Source of the DNA: Pseudomonadota bacterium
GTDB taxonomy: Bacteria > Pseudomonadota > Gammaproteobacteria > Burkholderiales > SG8-39
Direction of reading: 5' to 3'
Assembly (NCBI GenBank): GCA_021825225.1
Contig: JAKAIH010000028.1
Location: 1-11,638, forward strand
Length of the DNA: 11,638 nt
In this document: positions 6,896 through 11,638 of the stretch, in pieces
How the letters are laid out: the number at the start of each line of letters is the position of its first letter
Position numbering within the stretch: position 1 is the first letter of the stretch
Notes under the pieces: generated by a model
Seen by the model: the letters and a program-made list of their open reading frames with translations, nothing else
Told to the model about the DNA's origin: nothing
Database searches by the model: none
Translations under genes and position numbers: made by a program

Positions 6896-7801
6896 ATGAA
6901 ACTGACCCTCGACGCCTTGCAGGCCATGGACGCGATCGAACGCAAGGGGAGCTTTGCCGCTGCCGCTGCGGAACTGCACCGCGTGCCTTCCGCGCTGACC
7001 TATACGGTGCAGAAGCTGGAGCAGGATCTGGACGTGGTCCTGTTCGACCGCAGCGGCCACCGCGCACGGCTCACCGCCGCCGGACGGGAATTGATGCAGG
7101 AGGGCCGGGCTTTGCTGCGCGCCGCGGGTGAACTCGAATGCCGCGTGAAGCGCGTCGCCACGGGCTGGGAGACGGAACTGCGCATCGCGCTCGACATCAT
7201 GATTCCGGCGGCGCAGTTGTTTCCCCTGATCGCCGAGTTCTACGCCGAGGAATCGGGCACGCGCATACGCCTCGCCTACGAAGTGCTCGCCGGCACCTGG
7301 GACGCGCTGGTGTCCGGTCGGGCGGAAGTGGCCCTGGGCGTATCGGGGGAAGCACCCGCCGGCGGCGGCTACGCCATCCGCATGCTCGGCTACAAGGACT
7401 TCGTGTTCGCCGTCGCGCCCACCCATCCTCTGGCCAAGCTGCCCGAGCCGCTCAAGCACGAGCAAATCCTCGCGCACCGCGCCGTCGCCATCGGCGACAG
7501 CTCGCGCAGCCTGCCCTCGCGCTCAGTGGGTTTGCTCACGGGCCAGGACGCGCTCACCGTTCCCGATCTGGAGTCCAAGGTGGCGGCGCAGGTGGCGGGC
7601 CTGGGCTGCGGCTATTTGCCCGCGCATGCGGCCGCGCCGCTGATCAAGGCCAAGCGCCTGGTGGCGAAGGAAGTGGAGGAAATCAAACCTTCGGGCAACC
7701 TCTACTACGCCTGGCGCGCGCGTGAAAAAGGCAAAGCCTTGCGCTGGTTCCTCAAGCGCCTCGAAGACCAGGACGTGCGCGCCTCGCTGCTGCGCTACTG
7801 A
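6896..7801 (+). CDS. LysR family transcriptional regulator, YhaJ type
   Basis: 301 residues from the ATG at 6896. The N-terminal winged helix-turn-helix (about 2-60) contains MDAIERKGSFAAAAAEL (11-27), RVPSALTYTVQKLEQDL (29-45) and VVLFDRSGHRA (47-57), nearly the same wording as E. coli YhaJ. The effector domain (about 90-295) has ETELRIALDIM and later GLGCGYLP as expected. YhaJ senses nitroaromatic or quinone-like breakdown products and activates yqjF, so by analogy this protein should control the divergent pirin-DoxX-wrbA operon. The longest reading would begin at a TTG (6878) inside the operator palindrome; ATG 6896 fits the family N-terminus better. Neither has a clear Shine-Dalgarno. Its stop lies nine bases from the stop of the convergent DUF1499 gene. 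Confidence 0.95.
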   Translation: MKLTLDALQAMDAIERKGSFAAAAAELHRVPSALTYTVQKLEQDLDVVLFDRSGHRARLTAAGRELMQEGRALLRAAGELECRVKRVATGWETELRIALDIMIPAAQLFPLIAEFYAEESGTRIRLAYEVLAGTWDALVSGRAEVALGVSGEAPAGGGYAIRMLGYKDFVFAVAPTHPLAKLPEPLKHEQILAHRAVAIGDSSRSLPSRSVGLLTGQDALTVPDLESKVAAQVAGLGCGYLPAHAAAPLIKAKRLVAKEVEEIKPSGNLYYAWRAREKGKALRWFLKRLEDQDVRASLLRY

Positions 7802-7810
7802 GCCCGGGTT

Positions 7811-8296
7811 CTAGGGTTTCGCCTGCGCCAGCTGCGCGCGAATGGATTCGATGCGCTCGCGATTGACGCCGAAATCGCTTCTCCCCAGCCGCGAAGCCGA
7901 ACGCACCTGGATCACACCCGCTTTCTCGTCCAGGTAAAACTCGGTGTCGTCGACATAGCCCATCAGCTTGCTGGTGAATTCGACGTAAAGATAGTTGGAC
8001 TCCGCTTTCACCACCTTGGCGCGCGGCATGCCATCGATGACCTTGCGCAAGGCCGCCCAGGCCTTGCGGGGGTCGCCGCCGTAGCGCAAGGGCTCGATGT
8101 AATGCGCCGCATCGGCGCGCTTGTCGATCTGGCTGTTGACGTTATTGGGCGTGGGCTTGGGCGGAGCCAGATGCCCGTCGCGCACACCCAGGTTGTCCGG
8201 CCGCGTGCCGCTGAATAATCCCATAGGTGCTCCGATAGCAACGGTCAATGCGATCAGCGCGACTAGTGCCGCCGCGACGCGCAGCAGTCTGCGCAA
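7811..8296 (-). CDS. DUF1499 domain protein, membrane-anchored or exported
   Basis: 161 residues. An N-terminal hydrophobic stretch (5-27, after MRRLLR) is a signal peptide or membrane anchor. The rest is DUF1499: RPDNLGVRDGHLAPPKPTPN (32-51), VEFTSKLMGYVDDTEFYLDE (105-124), VRSASRLGRSDFGVNRERIE (131-150). The family has no assigned reaction. Many members read CPxSPNCVSSQ near residue 46, but here that segment is PKPTPNNVNSQ, so the usual cysteines are missing. The only available initiator between the upstream in-frame TAG and the hydrophobic segment is TTG at 8296, 12 bases after the thioredoxin stop, with no strong Shine-Dalgarno. Translation may depend on ribosomes leaving the thioredoxin gene. 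An internal ATG at codon 25 would remove the anchor. Confidence 0.88.
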   Translation of the reverse strand: MRRLLRVAAALVALIALTVAIGAPMGLFSGTRPDNLGVRDGHLAPPKPTPNNVNSQIDKRADAAHYIEPLRYGGDPRKAWAALRKVIDGMPRAKVVKAESNYLYVEFTSKLMGYVDDTEFYLDEKAGVIQVRSASRLGRSDFGVNRERIESIRAQLAQAKP

Positions 8297-8308
8297 AGCG
8301 CCGATCGC

Positions 8309-8689
8309 CTAGCCTTCGGCGCCGCTCTCGGCGCCGCGCTCGGCGATCTCGCGGTGCACCGCGGCCATGTCTATGCCTTTGGCCTGGGTGATCACCTGCT
8401 CCAGAGCCGCCGCCGGCAGCGAGCCCGCTTCGGCATAGAGAATCACTTTCTCGCGAAACACCATCAAAGTCGGGATGGAGCGGATGTTGAACGCGCCGGC
8501 GACTTCCTGTTCCTCTTCGGTGTTGACCTTGGCGAACACCACATCGGCGTGCTGCTCGGAGGCCTGCTCGAACGTCGGGGCGAAGGCGCGGCAGGGCGCG
8601 CACCAGGGGGCCCAGAAATCGACGATCACCACGTCGTTGCCGGTCACGACCTGTTCGAAATTGTCCTTGGTGAGTTCTACCGTTGCCAT
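8309..8689 (-). CDS. Thioredoxin with WCAPC active site
   Basis: 126 residues. The fold is a standard thioredoxin: buried acid D24, active site WAPWCAPCR (26-34) with C30/C33, and cis-proline P73 in IRSIPTLMVF (69-78). The CAPC dipeptide differs from the CGPC of E. coli TrxA but keeps the Trx-like Pro, so a reducing cytosolic role is expected. There is no signal peptide. A C-terminal tail of about 20 residues past the usual end (from DMAAVHREIAERG, 107-119) is helical and charged. The start ATG has GGAG six bases upstream, and a TACAAT hexamer lies 25 bases before ATG. It is followed after 12 bases by the DUF1499 gene, probably one operon. This is probably a secondary thioredoxin and not the main TrxA. 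Confidence 0.93.
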   Translation of the reverse strand: MATVELTKDNFEQVVTGNDVVIVDFWAPWCAPCRAFAPTFEQASEQHADVVFAKVNTEEEQEVAGAFNIRSIPTLMVFREKVILYAEAGSLPAAALEQVITQAKGIDMAAVHREIAERGAESGAEG

Positions 8690-8714
8690 GCGCTTCTCCG
8701 GGTGGGTTTGCGCG

Positions 8715-8720
8715 ATTGTA
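8715..8720 (-). promoter_or_regulatory. Candidate -10 box of the thioredoxin-DUF1499 operon
   Basis: Minus-strand TACAAT matches five of six -10 bases and lies 25 bases before the thioredoxin ATG, leaving room for a short leader with GGAG. The -35 position falls in very GC-rich sequence with no recognisable hexamer, so the promoter would be weak or activator-dependent. Confidence 0.35.
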
Positions 8721-8724
8721 TCAG

Positions 8725-8744
8725 GCCGGCGCGCGCCCGCCGGC
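8725..8744 (-). terminator. GC-rich hairpin directly after the hydrolase stop
   Basis: GCCGGCG-CGCGCC-CGCCGGC is a perfect 7-bp stem with a 6-base loop. It starts at the last base of the hydrolase TAG on the minus strand. There is no T-run, so it is at best a weak or Rho-assisted terminator that separates the hydrolase from the thioredoxin promoter. Confidence 0.35.
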
Positions 8745-9583
8745 TAGCCAAGCTTGGCCAAAAATGCCGCAATCGCGTCCCAGTATTCCGGCTCGCCGGC
8801 CAGGCTATCGTGGTCGGCCGCACCGATCTCGCGCCACTGCCTGGGCCCGCCCCAGGCCGCGTACAGGCGTGCCGAATGCGGCCGCGGAATCACGCGGTCA
8901 TCGCTCGCGACCAGGCACAGCAGCGGCGCCTTGATGCCCGGCGCGCGCGCGCGCGAATCGAAACGGTGCTTGAGCATCAGGCTTATCGGCAGATAGGGAT
9001 AGATGCCCTTGGCCACGCTCTCGACGCTGTCGTAGGGAGAGACCAGGATCACGCCGGCCACCGGCCGCTGCGCCGCGACATGGACCGCAACGCCGCTGCC
9101 GAGGCTGCGCCCCATCACCGCAACGCGCCCACCGCGCGCGCGGCCGAGCGCATAGTCGTAAATCTGCAGTGCGTCGGCAAACAGCGCGGCCTCGCCCGGC
9201 TTGCCTTCGCTTGCGCCATAGCCGCGATAATTCAACAGCAGCAGCGACCAGCCGGCGTAGCGGCCTGCAGTCGAGGCGAGCCAGGAAACCTCTTCCGCGT
9301 TGCCGCCGAAATAAATCAGGATCGGCGCGGGCGTTTGCGCTGCCACCGCATGCACCAGCCAACCGCGCAGCCGCACCTGGTCGGCGGTGACGAGGCTGAC
9401 CTCCTCGATCGCCGCGCCAGTATTGGCTTTCAGCGGATCCTCGGCGAGCGGCTGAGGAAAGAAAATCAGCCGCTCCTGCAGGAAATAGATCAGCACCGGA
9501 AAACCCAATGCGACGCAGCCGGCTAGTTTGAGCCAGTCGAACAGCTTGGCTTTGAGCTTCAACACAACTCCGAATTGGCTCAC
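8744..9583 (-). CDS. Alpha/beta hydrolase, membrane-anchored (Bem46/ABHD-like)
   Basis: 279 residues from GTG 9583. A hydrophobic segment (about 20-37, LAGCVALGFPVLIYFLQ) near the N-terminus anchors it to the inner membrane, followed by ERLIFFPQP, which is typical of Bem46-like hydrolases. The core has the oxyanion strand ILIYFGGNAEEVSW (88-101), NYRGYGASEG (118-127), the nucleophile elbow GRSLGSGVA (158-166) with S160, acidic D228/D229 in ASDDRVIP, and H258 in GAADHDS. This is a complete Ser-Asp-His triad. The substrate is unknown; esters, thioesters or lipids are possible. The start is unsure. GTG 9583 has no Shine-Dalgarno, while TTG at 9562 (eighth codon) has GGAG five bases upstream and would give 272 residues beginning MKLKAKLFDW. 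It is divergent from gluQ. Confidence 0.9.
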   Translation of the reverse strand: MSQFGVVLKLKAKLFDWLKLAGCVALGFPVLIYFLQERLIFFPQPLAEDPLKANTGAAIEEVSLVTADQVRLRGWLVHAVAAQTPAPILIYFGGNAEEVSWLASTAGRYAGWSLLLLNYRGYGASEGKPGEAALFADALQIYDYALGRARGGRVAVMGRSLGSGVAVHVAAQRPVAGVILVSPYDSVESVAKGIYPYLPISLMLKHRFDSRARAPGIKAPLLCLVASDDRVIPRPHSARLYAAWGGPRQWREIGAADHDSLAGEPEYWDAIAAFLAKLG

Positions 9584-9636
9584 GACGCAGCCATTCTAGC
9601 GGCGATGCGGATAACGCCGCCAGCGGATGGTTAAAT

Positions 9637-9642
9637 TACAAT
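9637..9642 (+). promoter_or_regulatory. Candidate -10 box of gluQ (leaderless)
   Basis: TACAAT is followed by CGACGC and then the gluQ ATG at 9649. The start site expected about seven bases after the hexamer is the A of ATG itself. No Shine-Dalgarno lies at a usable distance; GGATGG ends 18 bases before ATG. The 65-bp gap also holds a minus-strand TAGAAT (9593-9598) nine bases before the hydrolase GTG, so two divergent promoters may overlap at their -35 regions. Confidence 0.4.
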
Positions 9643-9648
9643 CGACGC

Positions 9649-10542
9649 ATGACACAATACCGCGGCCGCTTCGCCCCCTCGCCCACCGGGCCGCTGCACT
9701 TCGGCTCGCTGGTCGCGGCGGTGGGCAGCTACCTGGAGGCAAAGACCCGCGGCGGCGAGTGGCTGCTGCGCATGGAAGACCTGGATGCGCCGCGCGCGCA
9801 GCCGGGCGCGGCCGAGGCGATACTGCGCACGCTGCAAGCCTGCGGCCTGCGCTGGGACGGCGAGCCGATGTACCAGAGCCGGCGCAGCGCAGCCTATCGC
9901 ACTGCGCTGGCGCGCCTTGAAGCGCAAGGCCTGATCTATGCCTGCGGCTGTTCCAGGCGGGAAATTGCGGATTCCGGCCTTGGTCCTGATGGCGCGCTGA
10001 TCTATCCCGGCACCTGCCGCAATGGCCTTGCGCCTGGGAAGAAGGCTCGCGCCACGCGTGTGCGCATAGACAACGCGGTGATCGAATTCGAGGACGCCGT
10101 ACAAGGAACGATCAGGCAGGACCTGGCAGCAGAAGTCGGCGACTTCGTGCTGCTGCGCGCCGATGGGCTGTATGCCTACCAGCTGGCGGTGGTAGTGGAC
10201 GATGCGCAGCAGGGGATCACCGACGTAGTGCGCGGCGCCGACCTGCTCGATTCGACGCCGCGGCAGATTTATCTGCAGCGCCTGCTCGGCCTGCCGACGC
10301 CGCGCTACCTGCACCTGCCGGCGGCGGTGAATGCCGCCGGAGAAAAACTGTCGAAGCAGACGCTGGCGCCGCCGGTGGATGCGCGCGATGCGGTGCCCGT
10401 GCTGGTGCAAGTCATGGAATTTCTCGGCCAGGCGCCGCCGGCGCAACTGCGGCGCGCAACGCTGGATGAATTCTGGGCCTGGGCGCTTGCGCATTGGGAT
10501 GCGCGGCACATCCCGCGCCGGCGCAGCCTGCCTGCGCCCTAG
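9649..10542 (+). CDS. gluQ: Glutamyl-Q tRNA(Asp) synthetase (GluQRS)
   Basis: 297 residues, matching GluQRS (about 290-310) and far shorter than a full GluRS because the anticodon-binding half is missing. It activates glutamate and attaches it to queuosine at position 34 of tRNA(Asp). Visible motifs are RFAPSPTGPLHFGSL (7-21) containing the HIGH-type LHFGS, RMEDLDAPR (41-49), and zinc ligands C99, C101, Y119 and C123 (CGC and YPGTC). Also visible are RTALARLEAQGLIYACGCSR (84-103), DVVRGADLLDSTPRQIYL (192-209) and KLSKQ (233-237), the KMSKS-type loop. The ATG at 9649 is the only starter in frame; no Shine-Dalgarno is visible and a leaderless message is likely. It is monocistronic, divergent from the hydrolase and convergent with the DMT transporter. 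Confidence 0.97.
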   Translation: MTQYRGRFAPSPTGPLHFGSLVAAVGSYLEAKTRGGEWLLRMEDLDAPRAQPGAAEAILRTLQACGLRWDGEPMYQSRRSAAYRTALARLEAQGLIYACGCSRREIADSGLGPDGALIYPGTCRNGLAPGKKARATRVRIDNAVIEFEDAVQGTIRQDLAAEVGDFVLLRADGLYAYQLAVVVDDAQQGITDVVRGADLLDSTPRQIYLQRLLGLPTPRYLHLPAAVNAAGEKLSKQTLAPPVDARDAVPVLVQVMEFLGQAPPAQLRRATLDEFWAWALAHWDARHIPRRRSLPAP

Positions 10543-10555
10543 CGCCCGCCACGCG

Positions 10556-10577
10556 ATGAGGGGATACCTCCCCTCAT
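10556..10577. terminator. Hairpin 1 between convergent genes
   Basis: ATGAGGGG-ATACCT-CCCCTCAT is a perfect 8-bp stem with a 6-base loop, 13 bases after the gluQ TAG. No T-run follows on the plus strand. Its right arm could also pair with TGAGGGG at 10591-10597, so alternative folds exist. Confidence 0.4.
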
Positions 10578-10580
10578 GCT

Positions 10581-10597
10581 CCCCTAATATTGAGGGG
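10581..10597. other. Hairpin 2 between convergent genes
   Basis: CCCCT-AATATTG-AGGGG has a 5-bp stem and a 7-base AT-rich loop, lying between hairpins 1 and 3 and sharing two G residues with the base of hairpin 3. It repeats the CCCCT/AGGGG wording of hairpin 1, so the arms are interchangeable. Confidence 0.3.
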
Positions 10598-10614
10598 CCG
10601 TTTCTGAAACGGCC
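10596..10614. terminator. Hairpin 3, probable bidirectional terminator of gluQ and the DMT gene
   Basis: GGCCGTTT-CTG-AAACGGCC is a perfect 8-bp inverted repeat. On the plus strand it is followed by TTTCAGTT, a short T-rich stretch, as expected for an intrinsic terminator of gluQ. On the minus strand it begins two bases after the TGA of the transporter gene. Confidence 0.6.
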
Positions 10615-10616
10615 TT

Positions 10617-11534
10617 TCAGTTCTTCCTGAACAGCGCGCGCATCGAACCCGGCGGCAGCATCACCGTTGCCAGCGCCGCCAGCACCAGCCCGAGCGCGGC
10701 GTAGTCCTGCCAATGCGGCACCTCGTGCAGCACCAGCATGCCGCTGAACACGCCTACCACCGGCGTCATCAGCGAAGACAGCGTGGACACCCCCACCGGC
10801 ACCGAAGTGACGATCTTGTACCAGGCCCAGTGGCAGAACACGAATGCGACCACGACATTGTAGGCGAGCGCAAGCGCGGGTCCCGGCGTCAGCGGGTGCA
10901 GCTTGTGCAGGTCGAACGCGAGTGCGCCGGCGTAGATCGGGATGCCGCCGATCAGCAATTGCCAGGCGGTGAGCGAAGTCACGGGCAGATCGACCGGGTA
11001 GCGCTTCACCATCACCGTGCCCAGCGCCCAACTGAACGCCCCACCCACTATCAGCAAAGTGCCCTTGGGCGCGGCCTGTACCGCGCGCAGCTCGACCGAC
11101 AGCAACAGCAGCATGGCCCCCATGCCCAGAGCGACGCCGAGGATGCGGCGTGCAGTGATGCGTTCGTGCAGCAGCCATGCCGACAGCGGCACGCTCCACA
11201 AGGGCATGGTGTAGGCCAGGATCGCCGCACGGCCCGAAGGCATGTAGCCGATGCCGTAGGTGATGCAGAGATTCCAGATCGTGATGTTGAACGACGCGAT
11301 CAGCAGCACCCTGCCCCACTGGCCGCGCGGTACCCGCAGCGGCAGCCGCGAGTAGGCGGCGATGGCGAACAGGCCGGTCGCGCCGCCGAGCAGACACACG
11401 CTGCGGAAAGCGAACACCGGCAATTCCGACAGCGCCAGCTTGATCATCGGCCAGTTGAAGCCCCAGCCGAGCGTGAGCGCCACCAGCACCCACAGGATGG
11501 AACGCGGAAAACCGTGCCCGTCCTGCCGCTTCAA
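10617..11534 (-). CDS. EamA/DMT superfamily transporter
   Basis: 305 residues from TTG 11534, with about ten transmembrane helices in two homologous EamA halves. Each half ends with the family signature: MPLWSVPLSAWLLHERIT (110-127) and MTPVVGVFSGMLVLHEVP (256-273). The first helix has GWGFNWPMIK (23-32), typical of drug/metabolite exporters. The substrate cannot be read from sequence; amino acid, nucleoside or metabolite export are the usual guesses. Start choice: the frame is open further upstream, but TTG 11534 overlaps the TGA of the preceding gene by four bases (TTGA), and GAGG sits seven bases before it. The longer reading would add 29 Arg-rich residues that look like noise. It is therefore coupled to the partial gene at the right edge. 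Confidence 0.92.
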   Translation of the reverse strand: MKRQDGHGFPRSILWVLVALTLGWGFNWPMIKLALSELPVFAFRSVCLLGGATGLFAIAAYSRLPLRVPRGQWGRVLLIASFNITIWNLCITYGIGYMPSGRAAILAYTMPLWSVPLSAWLLHERITARRILGVALGMGAMLLLLSVELRAVQAAPKGTLLIVGGAFSWALGTVMVKRYPVDLPVTSLTAWQLLIGGIPIYAGALAFDLHKLHPLTPGPALALAYNVVVAFVFCHWAWYKIVTSVPVGVSTLSSLMTPVVGVFSGMLVLHEVPHWQDYAALGLVLAALATVMLPPGSMRALFRKN

Positions 11535-11638
11535 GTTTTCGCCTCGGCACGCAGCGCAAGCTCGGTCGCGCGCTGGTCGGCGCTGGCGTAGTCGATCTCC
11601 CCGCGCAGAACCAGGGCGCACAGTCGATCGAACTCTGC
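11531..11638 (-). CDS. Unidentified protein, C-terminal 35 codons only (cut by window edge)
   Basis: The minus strand is open from the right edge to TGA at 11531. The 35 residues begin AEFDRLCALVLRGEIDYASA and end AEAKT, an amphipathic helix-rich tail with no recognisable family. Coding is supported by the tight TTGA overlap with the transporter start and by the absence of another use for this stretch. Most of the gene lies outside the window, so I assign no function. Confidence 0.6.
   Translation of the reverse strand, partial: AEFDRLCALVLRGEIDYASADQRATELALRAEAKT

Noticed and set aside
8941..8953. Alternating GC run of 13 bases inside the hydrolase gene
   Set aside because: It encodes an ordinary Arg-Ala stretch in frame and the gene is intact; in GC-rich DNA such a run needs no special explanation.
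9631..11559. 642-codon open frame on the minus strand spanning gluQ and the transporter
   Set aside because: It runs antisense through gluQ and out of frame through the transporter, with Arg/Ala/His-rich low-complexity protein. Both overlapped genes have strong motif support.

Overview
The window looks like chromosomal DNA from a GC-rich proteobacterium, most likely a betaproteobacterium. Codons strongly prefer G/C in the third position. The gene set (PurN next to a DUF3108 protein and an RsmB/NOP methyltransferase, a GluQRS, a YhaJ-type LysR regulator) fits that group, but I cannot name a genus. Coding density is very high: the longest gene-free stretch is about 165 bases (4844-5008). I see no rRNA, tRNA, insertion sequence, CRISPR array or phage gene.

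Positions 1-2970 hold, on the minus strand, purN, a secreted DUF3108 protein, an RsmB/NOP rRNA methyltransferase and the 5' part of a secreted phospholipase-D-type nuclease that runs off the left edge. Each stop codon overlaps the next start codon by 1 to 4 bases, so these four genes form one translationally coupled operon. Positions 3026-4843 (minus) encode a KefC-type potassium/proton antiporter with an RCK domain.

Positions 5009-6769 (minus) encode a pirin, a DoxX/YqjF-type membrane protein and a WrbA-type quinone reductase. They are divergent from a YhaJ-type LysR regulator (6896-7801, plus) across a 126-bp AT-rich control region. That region carries a perfect 6-bp-arm palindrome with the T-N11-A LysR signature. 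In E. coli the homologues yhaJ, yhaK and yqjF are neighbours, and YhaJ controls yqjF in response to nitroaromatic breakdown products. With WrbA and the KefC-like antiporter alongside, 3026-7801 reads as a probable quinone/electrophile defence locus: sense, reduce, and acidify the cytoplasm. This is the most interesting part of the window, though each family is known.

Positions 7811-9583 (minus) hold a DUF1499 lipid-bilayer-anchored or exported protein, a thioredoxin and a membrane-anchored alpha/beta hydrolase. gluQ (9649-10542, plus) diverges from the hydrolase and is convergent with an EamA/DMT transporter (10617-11534, minus). Three stacked hairpins lie between their stop codons. The right edge (11531-11638, minus) contains the last 35 codons of an unidentified gene, which overlaps the transporter start by four bases.

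Non-ATG starts are common here (GTG for the methyltransferase and DUF3108 genes, TTG for the transporter and DUF1499, GTG or TTG for the hydrolase). Both purN and gluQ have a good -10 hexamer six bases before ATG and no Shine-Dalgarno sequence, which suggests leaderless transcripts.
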